Assembly: GCA_016946835.1 (NCBI GenBank)
Contig: JACVTC010000001.1
Span: 604,501-668,500 of the forward strand
Length of the DNA stretch: 64,000 bases
Source of the DNA: Neocallimastix lanati (nom. inval.)
Taxonomy: Eukaryota > Neocallimastigomycota > Neocallimastigomycetes > Neocallimastigales > Neocallimastigaceae
Direction of reading: 5' to 3'
The translations under genes and the position numbers were made by a program. Below, in pieces: positions 45,843-57,230 of the stretch. The notes under the pieces are model-generated. The model saw only the letters and a list, made by a program, of their open reading frames with translations. It searched no databases and was not told where the DNA came from. Numbering within the stretch: position 1 is the stretch's first letter; the number at the start of each line of letters is the position of its first letter.

Positions 45843-48800
45843 ATGTGGAATAAAATGTCCGTCAATAGTAGTTCTAATAGCTCTAGTAGTGGTCATGGAT
45901 TTTTGGATTTTTGGATGTAGATACCAAGACGCTACCAAGAATTGGCAAACTACATAGAGACGGGAAAATATGGAAAATCAGAATTGATGCATGCTTTCAG
46001 AGAGAAGGTGTTGTTACTGATGAAGACAAATTTAACTATTTTATTGCAGCAGCTGAAGATGATATTGTGATATTGTTAAGAGAAAAGAAGATTCAATTAA
46101 AGAGATCCCTTACAGTGGACGAATGTGTAGAAGTGATAAAGACAAAATATTGTAGGACAAAATCAGAAAGATTATAAACTGAGAGAGTTGAAGAGAGTAG
46201 TCATAGAACCGAATGAATCTGTATACGACTTTAATACTAGATATTTAGACCTATATGATTAATTAAGAATCTGAGGATAGAGGAGCAATTTCAATAATTG
46301 ACTATGAAAACGCGTTGAGACCAAGAAGTTATATCTATGAAAAGGTAGCCATGGCAGAAGCGGATTCTATGATGAAAGCCTGCAGTCTAGCCGAAAAGTA
46401 TGAGAAGATTCTACAAGACTCTCATTCTTCCCACTTGATCAACAGAAATAGAACTAATTGTAATGCAGGGATCAGGATATAGAAATATTCAAGTTCAATG
46501 ACCCCATAAATTATCATTCTTTATAAATATAAACATTGTTCACCAAGTAACCCTAGTCTAAATTATAATTATTACTCTCATAATTCCTCTAGAAATGCGT
46601 TTAATATAGATAGAACTAATTGCAGTAACAGAAATGAAGTTAAAAATAATAATCTTTCTACTCATGAGCCTGGAAAATATAACTCGAATAATGATGACAG
46701 AATAAACGACCTTATCAACAGAATGTAACATTTACAGGTAAAAACCTGTTATTTATGCAATAAACCTGGACACATAATTAGGGATTGTGTAGAACTAACA
46801 AATTTAGAAAAAAAAATCCTGATTTCATTAATTATTTAAATTTACAAAAAAAAAAAAACTAAATTATGGAAGAAGGCAAACTTCCAATAATCAAATTGCC
46901 AACGTGTTTACTATGACAACAGCAAATAATAGTTATGAAGCCATAATTGCCGCAAATAAACGCAGTAGAGATGAAAAGTAAACATCTCTATTACCCAAAC
47001 CAAAAAGAACTTTTGTTAATGAATCAAATGATAATATGAATAATTATAATAATAAAATAAGTAATGTTAGTGTTAAATATAATTTAAGAAATAGAAAGGT
47101 TGTGGATTCAGCGATCAATAATAATGAATAAAAAATTAATAATGATATTAATAATATTATAAATAATGAAAATAAACCTAGTCGTCAATACATTAATTCA
47201 GAAATTAATAAAAATAATAAATGTAATAATATTAATAATAAAAATTTGGATAAATATAATTCAGGTGGAAATATAGACTTGGTGGAAACATGGATATGAA
47301 CAGTGGAATTCATAATAATAATAAAATGAATGAATTAAATATTAATCATGAAGGTTTTAAGAAATTCGATAACAACAAAAATATAAATAAAATAGGAAAT
47401 GGAGTTAAAGGTAAGGTTACAAATACAGGTGAGAAAGATAATATCAAGGACAAAACTACCAGAGTTGGACAAATTATTCAATTGTTGGAATAGAATCGAA
47501 CCATACGATATTGTAGAAGAGTTAGGGCATACTCCAATGAATTTCAATTTAACTCAATTGCTTAGAATTAGTGTTGCCTTGCGTGCCTAAGTTAATAAAA
47601 GTTTTAAAAAAAAAAATAAGAAAAATGAAGAAACGTTTATGGGATACGGGGAATGCTATAATAATATTAATGGTTGAGAAATAACTAATGATCTTGTACA
47701 TCGTTATTGTACTAGGAAAGTACAAGAACATGACATAGCTGTGGTTAGTGGCTCTGTAGATGGGTTTCCTACCACTATACTAATTGACGGTGGTAGTAAT
47801 GCCAATTTAGTAACAAGGAAGTTCCTAACAGAAAATATTAAAAATTATGCTATTGTAGGAACTACCTCTGGTCGAGTACATCAAGATTTGACGGATGCCG
47901 AAGAGAAAACTTATGAAATTGTACAATTGGAAGTAAAAATTGGAACATTGAAAATTAATTCATAATTCAGAATTATGGACAACAATGACCCCAATTTAGG
48001 ATATAATTATTAATTTAAAAACAACAAGCAGAATATTAGATTATTACAAATTAATAGTAGATGCTAAAAGTAAATATTTATACATTAGAAATAAAATTAA
48101 TAATATTAATGGTACTTTTAGTTTTAATGTAATACCATTAATACCATTAAAGAATGTACAGACTGTCCAGTCTCAGACTATGTTTTGTTATATCCCTGAA
48201 AAACCAGCCTCTACATTCATTAATAATGTTAATATATTAAGAATGAGAAAGTGAACAAAAATAAAATTTTGTAAGAATGAATCAAAGATATAGATATTAA
48301 AGATGAAATTATTTTTAAAAAAGAATTTAAAAATATCTTAATTTCTTACTCAGATATAATTGTGGTTTCTAGCGATAATTTGGGATCCCTCCTTATAATT
48401 ACCTCATCATATAAAATTACATAATAATAGCAAGCCTATGAAGCAAAAAGGCCTATGGGATTTCCCAAATACAATTAGAAGCATTAAAAGAAAAATTAAG
48501 TAAATTAATTGATAAAGGATTAATAGCTCCTTCTCACTACCCGTATCTTCTCCAAAGGTGTTGGTATCTAAGAAAAACGGGAAATTGTGGCTATGTATTG
48601 ATTATAGACTAGTAAATGAAATTACAAAAAAAAGATGCCAATGTTATTTCTATAATTCAGGAGATATTTGTTATATTTTTATATATTCTACTATAGATCT
48701 TTTTAGTAGGTATCATCAGATACCTAAGTATGAATGTGATCAAGAAATCACATCCTTTACTACTAAGTTTAGAAATTACAACTTTAAGGTAATGCCCTAT

Positions 48801-49650
48801 GGATTGACCAATGTTTCTGCCACTTTTCAACGATAAATGAATCGGATTTTTTTTGATATGATTAATAGATGCGTTCAAATATATTTGGATAATATTATAA
48901 TATATTCACCATCTATTGAACAGCACTTAATAGATTTGGCAAATGTATTTAAAATTCTTAGAAAATGTAAGTTAAATTGTGAATATTGAAAAATGTCATT
49001 TCTATGTCTTTGAAGTTGAAGCTTTAGGACATAAAAATCTCCAATAAAGGTCTACTCCCACTAGAAAAGAAAACTGATGCTATCACCAAATTAGATCATC
49101 CAAGGGATATTACAGAATTGAGTTCTTTTCTTGGTATGGCTGGTTACTATAGAAATTTATTGAAAACTACGAGTCGTTTTCATCTCTCTTGTGTAAACTT
49201 CTAAAGAATGATTCAATATTTGAATGGACTAATAATCATACTACTAGCTTTAATATGTTAAAAAAGAGCTCTCATAAATGTATCTATATTATGTTATCCA
49301 CATATTGATAAGCCTTTTTTAATTCGCTCTGATGCTAGTTATCAAGGAATTAGTGGAGTATTGTTACAATTATATGATGATAAGATAGAACATTCAGTCT
49401 TTTACATTAGTTGCACATTACATAAGTCTGAATAAAATTATCCCTTAACAGAGTTAGAAGGAACTGCAGCCTATTATTGTATAACAAAATTTAAACCATA
49501 TATTTAGGGTAATTCATTTCAAACAATTTTATATACTGACCATCAACTACTAGTTCATATTATAAAAAAAATGCAAACCTAGTACTGGTGAACACTCGTG
49601 CGTTGGTGTAATTTGTTTAGTCAGTTACAAGTAGAATTTGGTTTACTAAC
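45843..49650 (+). pseudogene. Decayed gypsy element: Gag, protease, RT, RNase H
   Basis: A Ser-rich start (about 45,855) is followed after a frameshift by Gag (DVDTKTLPRIGKLHRDGKIW, 45,911-46,177) and, in other frames, its continuation (ESVYDFNTRYLDLYD). A clear CCHC knuckle CYLCNKPGHIIRDC lies near 46,750, then an Asn-rich stretch (47,000-47,400). The protease motif ILIDGGSNANLV (near 47,780) has Gly where Thr or Ser is usual. RT runs from about 48,545 (VSKKNGKLWLCIDY, MPYGLTN) to a box reading YLDN near 48,890, the second Asp lost. RNase H continues to about 49,650. There it stops and a different gene relic on the other strand begins. Integrase is absent. Numerous stops throughout. Confidence 0.9.
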
Positions 49651-50142
49651 GGTAAATTATTATCATATAAATGATAATCATGATTATCTAAATCATATTC
49701 AAAAATATCCAAAGAATCAAATAAATTTTGAGGTGTTGATAAATATTTTAATACAAGTTTTGCTTTAACTTCAGATACAAGATATTTTTTTCTTTCCTCA
49801 GGATATCTTGGATTAATATATACAAAGGCATCACCAACTTTCATTACTGCTAATGCACCAATAATAAAAAAAATAATATCTTTCTCAAATAATTGGAACA
49901 ATTGTATATCTTTATATACCATTTTCTCTAAGATAGAAAACTAACGAATTATTCATTTCATTAATTTGAGAATAATTAAATTCATGTTTTTCGAAAATAA
50001 TTGCACACTTTTTTGGATTTTGTTATATAATTTTTTTGAATTCATCATAGTATAAACTATGACTGTAAGATTTGCGTTCATTGTCATTGAAATCATTAAT
50101 AATATAATTTATATTTTGAATATTATTTTTATTAATATTCAT
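49650..50142 (-). pseudogene. NRPS adenylation-domain N-terminal relic
   Basis: On the minus strand from an ATG at about 50,142: an A-domain entry (ERKSYSHSLYYDEF), one in-frame stop, then PKKCAIIFEKHEFNYSQINEM and YLREN. After a frameshift comes GALAVMKVGDAFVYINPRYP, EERKKYLVSEVKAKLVL. These correspond to core motifs A1-A2 of amino-acid-activating adenylation domains of nonribosomal peptide synthetases, where the second motif normally ends in a Gly-Ala-Tyr-x-Pro-x-Asp-type block. Similarity stops near 49,650 where gypsy RNase H sequence begins on the other strand, so the gene was truncated, perhaps by that insertion. Catalytic motifs A3-A10, carrier and condensation domains are missing. Acyl-CoA ligases share the fold, but the spacing looks NRPS-like. 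Confidence 0.75.
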
Positions 50143-50168
50143 TTTGTAAACTTTTAAATATTAATGAA

Positions 50169-50243
<75 letters not shown>

Positions 50244-50267
50244 TTATTAAATAAAGTTTATTCCTAG

Positions 50268-50298
<31 letters not shown>
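50169..50298. repeat. ATT triplet array and A run
   Basis: An uninterrupted ATT array (about 50,169-50,243, roughly 25 units), then a 28-base A run and further ATT units. It lies just upstream of the NRPS relic start. Similar arrays occur at 44,701-44,752 and 51,710-51,745. Confidence 0.9.
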
Positions 50299-50301
<3 letters not shown>

Positions 50302-50515
50302 TATTATTATTATTATTATTGATTTTTTAATAAAAATATCAATAATAATTATATATAGTGATTTAATGTATGAAGAATTTTTACTTATTATTATTATATT
50401 TTTTTCATATTATTTATCTAGATTCAATAAAAAAAAGCATACATTTAATAACATTATTATTAAGATATATTCATAAAGTAATGAACTTGGTTTCAAATAT
50501 TCTATTATATTTTTT

Positions 50516-50816
50516 TTAGTTATATTAATTTTCCCATTCATGATATGATTATTTTTTATATACATATCATATATTATTATTAAAGTCATATATATATAAA
50601 TTATATTCATAATATATTATCTAATAAATAATATAATATACACTAATATATAGTATTTATTTTTTCTATATAGAATTATTGAATTTATAATGAAATATTA
50701 TGATATCTTTTAATTATATTCTTATTTAATATTTTTATTAATTTTTTTTTTTTTTCCATTTTCCATAATAATTTACGCCATTACGTCATATGGAAATTTT
50801 TTCATTTATGAAATTA
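50516..50816. repeat. Left copy of a diverged local duplication
   Basis: Matches 53,545-54,110 in order: TTTCCCATTCAT...ATTATTATTAAAG, later TTACGTCATATG-AAATTTT and, after the solo LTR at 50,817-51,303, GTGGAGTACAAAATAAAA. The right copy additionally holds the oxidase-like fragment. Non-coding. Confidence 0.65.
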
Positions 50817-51303
50817 TGATGCATAACTCAAAGGTTCGAGCTACTATTTGTTAGGGATTTATTTATTAAATTTATTAAAGTATTTTTTTTAATTATTTAT
50901 TTAATTTTATTATTAAGATTACCTATATTTATTCAAGTAAAATAATTATACTTGACTACACATTTAAAAACTATCTAACAACTTTCTCACACACTTCTCT
51001 TTGTTCAGAGAAATGTTTTATTTTTATGTCATTTAGTTATAATTAATTATTTAATTAGTTGTTTAATAACTATATAAAGGTAAGTATAAATATAAAATAA
51101 TAAGAATAGGTAAGTATAAATATAAAATAATAAGAATAATTAAAACATGGATTTATGTCATAAAATTTATTATTAATTAATTTAATTAATATTTTCCGCA
51201 TTATAAATATTATAAAATCATTTGATTTATGACATTAATTTATGTTTGAATCATAAAAACTATTTTATATTAATTAAAGTTTGCATATTTCATTTGATAA
51301 TCA
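50817..51303. repeat. Solo LTR with AATTA target duplication
   Basis: 487 bp from TGATGCATAAC to TTTGATAATCA, flanked by AATTA at 50,812-50,816 and 51,304-51,308. The other copy of the surrounding duplication lacks it, which confirms it as an insertion. It contains a direct tandem repeat of about 30 bp beginning GGTAAGTATAAA near 51,079. Family not otherwise seen in the window. Confidence 0.85.
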
Positions 51304-51709
51304 AATTAGGTGGAGTACAAAATAAAATAATACTATGGATATATTAATTGAATTTCTCCATTTTCCAGATATGAAACTAAATAGGCTGAAAAAAATTTTT
51401 TTTTTTTGTAATTTTAATAATTTAATAATTATAATTTATAGTTTCATGAATGTTCAGATCTGTCCAGGTAATCTTCCCATGGAAATATTAAATATCTTTT
51501 AATTAGAATTTTATTAATTACACTTTTAAAACGAAATTATTTTTATTTTTTCCATTTTTTGATTATCCCTTTTTAATTAAACTCAAAAAATTTTTAGGTC
51601 AATGTATTATTTTAAATCCTTTATTGAATTATTTCTTTAAAGAAAAATTATTTATAATTTATTTTATTTAACAATTCCAAATACAAAACATAAATAAAAG
51701 ATATATATA

Positions 51710-51746
<37 letters not shown>

Positions 51747-52080
51747 TTTAATTTTTTTATAATTTTTTTTTTAAAAAAAAAAAAGGTTCAAGAATTAATA
51801 TTGAAAAAGAAAATAGTATTGTATAATTGTGAAATATTTTAAATGTAAATATAAAAATTAGATAAAGTCATTAATTTAAAAATTTTATCAATATAATTAT
51901 ATTCTTATAAATATAGTATTAAAGTTCTTTAATAATTATGATATTCAAGAAAATAAAATGAAATGATATATTAATTATATTATAAAAGGTAATAATAAAT
52001 AATGGATTATAAAATTTTTTTTCTAAAAATATATATTTCATATAAACTAATTAACTTGTAAAAATTTATCTCACATATAA
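51304..52080. other. AT-rich spacer, no gene seen
   Basis: Homopolymer- and ATT-rich sequence between the solo LTR and the decarboxylase relic. The first about 70 bases continue the local duplication; nothing else recognised. Confidence 0.6.
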
Positions 52081-53283
52081 AGAATTGTATAAACTATTAT
52101 ATTTAGTATATGCCTCATATAACTATTCTAATGAGGATTTAGAAACAATCTTTGATGATTCAACCACTCCTTATGACCTAGATTATAATTTAGATAATAT
52201 GAAAAGATATTTTACTGAATTAAAGGAAAAGTCATTGACAATGAAATAAGAGTATCATCACCAAATATGATCGGACATATGATAAATTTATAGTAATAGT
52301 AATTAATAGAAAAAGAAAATACTTTAAAGAATATATATAATACATAATTAATTTTTTATTATTATTATTACTTTAATATTTATAACAGACTTCTGATTAC
52401 CATTTTTTCATAGACTATTATCAAAATTAATTACCTCCCTAAATCAAATTGTGGTAAAGATTGAAACTTCATCAACAATGACTTTTTTAGAAAAAGAAAT
52501 ATTAATGTCATTACATAATTTATTTTTTAAGGGAAAAAAAGAAATTTATAAAAATTGTATAATTAATAACAATGAAACTTTAGGTAAAACTTTTTTAAAA
52601 AGATAAAAAAATTATTTAGTAAAATAAATTATTGAAAATATACATATATATATATTTAACCATTTCGGTTGTATAATATCTGGAGGAACCATAGCAAACC
52701 TTACTGCAATATGGGTAGATCAAAATAATACTTTTCCTAAAATGAAAGGTTTTGAATATATTGAAAAAGAAGGAGTTATTTCAGCATTAAAATATTATTG
52801 ATGTAATGATATGGCAAATATAGTAAGAACAAATTCAAATTTTGAACGAGTCAGTACTCCTATCACAACTATATTCCTTTATCAATATATACCAATATGG
52901 TTACGAAGAAATAAAGATTTTAATAGTCAAATTACTAAGAATTCCTATTCAATAGAAATTGGACCTAATAGGAATGAAAATATTGACTTTTATAATATAT
53001 CAAATGAAAACTATTCAAAATCTGAAAATTCATATTATTCCATTGAAGAAAATAAAATTATTAGTTATTTTAGTAATGAATTACAATCTAAGTAAAAAGA
53101 ATATGGTATGAGTTCTGTATCAAAAACGACCATTAAAAGTACAAAATATTTGGAGTGTATAGAAGGCATTTTTGTATTTCATGCTGTTATTTCAAATCCT
53201 TTAGTGACTAAAGAACATACTAAATTTGTAATTGATGAGCAAATTAAATTAGGATTACAGTTAGAAAAAGAAAAAAAAAAAAA
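52081..53283 (+). pseudogene. Group II PLP decarboxylase relic, PanP-like
   Basis: Pieces appear in collinear order: an N-terminal helix region (about 52,085-52,245), RVSSPNMIGHM (near 52,245-52,275), then after an intron-like gap ending in ACAG, FFHRLLSKLITSLNQ and KIETSSTMTFLEKEIL. Next come HFGCIISGGTIANLTAIW (near 52,660-52,720), the PLP-enzyme SGGT(x)ANLTA signature, KGFEYIEKEGVISALKYY with a TGA right after it, FLYQYIPIWLRR, and a C-terminal SSVSKTTI ... HAVISNPLVTKEH (53,108-53,220). This order resembles bacterial aspartate 1-decarboxylases of the PanP type, which make beta-alanine. The middle of the fold, including the PLP-binding Lys, is missing between about 52,835 and 52,850. One-base shifts and altered splice-like sites (ATAAAT where GTAAAT is expected near 52,276) add to the damage. 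Confidence 0.75.
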
Positions 53284-53544
53284 AAAAAGGTTTTTTAAAT
53301 TAATTATATAATATGCAATTAGAATAATTTTGTTATTGTAATAATACTATATATTATTGATATATTAGCAATTAATAAATTATATATTATAGCTATTTAA
53401 ATTTTTATATATTGTATATATTGTAATATACTGTCTCATATATTAACCTATTAAATTAAATCTTTATTCCACTTTATATTAATTATTTTATATAATCAGA
53501 CGGATATTCAGAAATTAATAAACTATTTCTATTTATAGTTATAT

Positions 53545-54190
53545 CAATTTTTCCATTCATAATATTAATTATTTTTTATGTTGTATTACTAATACATATT
53601 ATTATAAATACATATCCTATATTATTATTAAAGTTATATATATTTAAATTTTATTCATAATATATTATCCTATTAATAATTCTATAGTTGTGTTGAATCT
53701 AAATATGATGTTCAAGAACTAGAGCAAGGTGTCTACTACTACGATAGTATCAGTAGATAAATGTTTAGATATGAAAATGAAAAGTGGAGTTCACCACAAA
53801 GTTCTGATTATGCTTTAATTAGTTATAATCTAGGAGATACCAACATCAATAGATTCAGTTTATCTAGCAAGAGAACTACTATTGATGGAAAGGTCAGAAA
53901 GTGGTTACTATTATAATAATATAATATATAATAATATAATAATTTTTCTATACAATTATAGAATTCATATGATCTATACTCTTATATATAATTATTAATT
54001 ACATGCTTATTAATTTTGTTTTCAATTTTTTTTTTTTTTTTTCTTTATTTGTTATAATGATTTACGTCATATGAAAATTTTGTCATTTATGGAATTAAGT
54101 GGAGTACAAAATAAAAAAATACTTATTGATAAATTAAATTTGCGTTTCTATCTTTTATTTATTTTCCAAATAATGGATAAAATCTCTGCT
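53545..54190. repeat. Right copy of the local duplication
   Basis: Counterpart of 50,516-50,816 plus 51,304-51,380. It carries the oxidase-like fragment (53,690-53,920) that is absent from the left copy. Confidence 0.6.
53690..53920 (+). pseudogene. Short fragment resembling an NRPS-type oxidase / nitroreductase domain
   Basis: After TTCTATAG, which would do as a splice acceptor, a GC-richer stretch reads QELEQGVYYYDSISR, a TAA (53,758-53,760), then MFRYENEKWSSPQSSDYALI, FSLSSKRTT. The GVYYYD block followed by a short hydrophilic segment is reminiscent of SagB/McbC-like dehydrogenases found as oxidase modules in NRPSs. The fragment is only about 65 residues, so the call is tentative. Support comes mainly from codon-like composition and the nearby NRPS relic. 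Confidence 0.35.
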
Positions 54191-54199
54191 CTTGAAATT

Positions 54200-54459
54200 T
54201 GAAATTGAGGTTTACTTACTAAAAATTTTAAAATTTATAATTTTAATAAATGATTAATAAGGATGTGGCGCATTTCGGAACATGGCTTTATATGAAATAC
54301 TTTTAGTTAAAATAATAAAAAAATTATATTTAAAAAAATATTTTAATATTTTTTATTAAAAATAATAATAATATAAAATAATGCTTTAATTTTAAAGATA
54401 TATTTTAATATTTTTTGTTAAAATTATAATAAATATTTATTATAAATAATGGGTTTATG

Positions 54460-54499
<40 letters not shown>

Positions 54500-55500
54500 A
54501 TGTTTAAAATTAAAAAAAATGAAAAAGAAAAATTCATTCATTTATTTTTTTTTTCTATTTTTATTTAAAAAAAAAAAAAAAATTAACCCACTAATATTTA
54601 TTTCTATTTTTATTTATTTATTTATTTACTGTTAGAAAATTTAAGTATTTTTAGTTTATAAATTTAATTAACATTTTAATTAATATTTTTATTTTATTAC
54701 AACTTTTATTATAATTTTAAATATTAAATAGTTTATTATAAATAAATAGAATATATTATATGAATATATAGTTTATATAGTTTTAAAATTTTTATTTTTA
54801 TAAGCCTCTTTAATATAGTTGTATGAAAATATGTATTAAAATATGGATGATCCATAAAATGTATTTTATATATATAAATAGCATTAAATAATATATTCTT
54901 AAAAATAAGACTTTTGTTTAAAATAAATAAAAGTTAGTAAATAAACAAATATTGATATTTTTATCATTTACAATTATTTAAAAAAGAAAATATGTAGTGT
55001 GTTATATTATGGATTAAATTTTTATTTAAAAGTCTCGTAACGAAATGCAGCATTCTCTTTTTTATTATTTATATTATTATTTTTCTTATTAATTCTACTT
55101 ATTATATAATATTTCTATATTTTATTATTGCTTCATATCAATAATAACTTATAAAATTATAAATATTAATTATTTTTATAACTTTATGCCCTGCAATAAA
55201 TATATATTTAAGACCAAATCATTAATTTTTCCATATTCAAATTGTGGATTAATATATATATATATACTAATACTAATATATATATATATACTAATATATA
55301 TTAGTATTGTTCATTTAAACTTTTATTTATATAAAAAATTAAAAATTTTTATATATTATTTTAGTTAATTGAAAAATCCAATTCACTGATTTCTTTTTAT
55401 TAAGAATTATTTTAATTAATTGTAATTTAACAAATTTTATTGATCATTTTTTTTCGTTAAATATTAACTATTTATTTTTTTAATTAATAATTATAATATT
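54200..55500. other. AT-rich intergenic region
   Basis: No gene. Contains T runs (about 54,463-54,499) and A runs (near 54,567), and TATA repeats near 55,250-55,300. Confidence 0.6.
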
Positions 55501-55502
55501 TA

Positions 55503-55630
55503 AATCTCTTAAGCACTTCAACCATCATTTCGCTCATTCTCGACTGATCTCGAGTTCTACGCAGTCGCAAGCTTTGTGCTCGAGTCTCACTTGTCTACAT
55601 TCGCTTCATTTCATTTAATCATTCATTCGT
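55503..55630. other. GC-richer island with a hairpin, function unknown
   Basis: About 120 bp of balanced composition within sequence that is otherwise nearly all A/T. It holds CGACTG (55,541-55,546) that can pair with CAGTCG (55,562-55,567), two CTCGAG palindromes, and a pyrimidine-rich TTCGCTTCATTTCATT tail. No convincing ORF or tRNA. It could be a promoter/initiator region, a small RNA, or a repeat scrap. Confidence 0.4.
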
Positions 55631-57230
55631 TTCATTCATAATTATCAGTATTTTTAGGGTTTTATTATTCAATTATATATTTAAATAGGTTTATTAATAA
55701 TTTTTTTTTTTACTTATTTAATTATATATTTAATTATTTAATTATTTAATTATTTATTTATGATTGTATAGAATATCTTTAAAAATGTATGGCTTTATTT
55801 TAAAATAATTATAAGCAAAAAATGCGAAATACACAACATTCTATTATCTTTGATGAATTAGTCCGATCCCTTTTGGTTCTAACTATTTATTATTCCTAAA
55901 ATAAATTTGTCAATAGCAAAATTAAATTTCAATTGATATATTAGATTAGTGAATTTCAATGATAAATTCAACTAATTTTTGTGGCATAATTAAATTTTTT
56001 GCCTTAAAAATCATTAATAAATGTTGTGTTTTTTCCTGGTCAACATATTGATAAATTTGAATAGATTTAATTTTTTTTTTTTTTATTAAAAAAAAAAAAT
56101 AGTCCAGAGCTTTTTGTGTAGGTTTAGAGTTTCAAAGTTTAATAAATTTATTTATTTATTTATTTTATTTTATTTTTTATTAAAATATAATACCCACTAG
56201 TTCTAACAAAAAAAAAAAAATTTATTGTTTTGTTGAAATAACATTTAATAGTACTTGGTTATTGAAATAAAAGTTACGAAATTTAGTCGTAACATTAGAG
56301 ATTTTAATTTTAGTTTAGTTCAGACGATAGGAAATTAATATTTATTAATACTTAAAAAAAAAAAAAAATAAAAATAAAAGAAAAATATAATAGATGATAT
56401 TAAAATTAAAAAATCAAAATAATTATAAAGAATAATTATATTAATATATAACATGTAATATATAATAAATATATATAAATATATAATATAATATAATATA
56501 ATATAATATAATATAATATAATATAATATAATATAATATAATATAATATAATATAATATAATATAATATAATATAATATAATATAATATAATATAATATA
56601 ATATAATATTATTTTATATGATATACAATATATTATATATTATATATATTATCTTGAATTTAGTATAAAAGGAACAGTTTTTTCATACATTTAAAAAGAT
56701 GAAATAAAAAAAAAAAAATAATTATTTATTTATTACTATAAATATATATATATATAATTATAATTTCGTTAATATAGTATTTGACCTTTATTATATATAA
56801 AGAGGTTTTGTGCTATATTATTGTTAGTGTTACGAATTAGATTTTTTTTAAAGTTTATAGTTTTAAATATATTTAATAATAAATTGTAAACTTTACATAT
56901 TAAATATTGTTATTTAATATAATAGTAAATAGTAGATGTTTACATATTAAATATTGATAATTTTTTATTTTTATAATATTATTATATTATAAGATTGAAA
57001 AATATTATCAAATAATAGTTAATTTAATAATAAATTAAATAATAATAGTAATAATAATAATAACAATAACAAAAGCAACAATAATAATAATAATAATAAT
57101 AATAATAATTTAAGAATAAAATAAATTTTATTATAATAAGTAATAATAAACTTTTAAAATAAGTAATAGTCATAGGAATAGTAATATATTAATTAATAAT
57201 AAAAATAATAATATTTAATAAAAATAAAAT
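55631..57230. other. Intergenic region upstream of the ABC transporter
   Basis: AT-rich, no gene. It includes the pentanucleotide array (56,481-56,609), A/T runs (56,060-56,100; 56,210) and AAT arrays (57,047-57,110), and presumably the promoter and 5' UTR of the transporter; no specific promoter motif could be picked out. Confidence 0.5.
56481..56609. repeat. AATAT pentanucleotide microsatellite
   Basis: About 26 uninterrupted units of a 5-bp repeat (ATATAATATA...), roughly 620 bp upstream of the transporter start codon. Confidence 0.95.

Noticed and set aside
50410-50610. Small hydrophobic minus-strand frame
   Set aside because: Lies in AT-rich duplicated DNA, with ordinary codon composition for random A/T sequence; the duplicate copy does not keep it open.
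55545-55600. GC island read as a tRNA gene (CTCGAGTCTC as B box)
   Set aside because: T-arm pairing fails at two of five positions and no acceptor stem can be closed.
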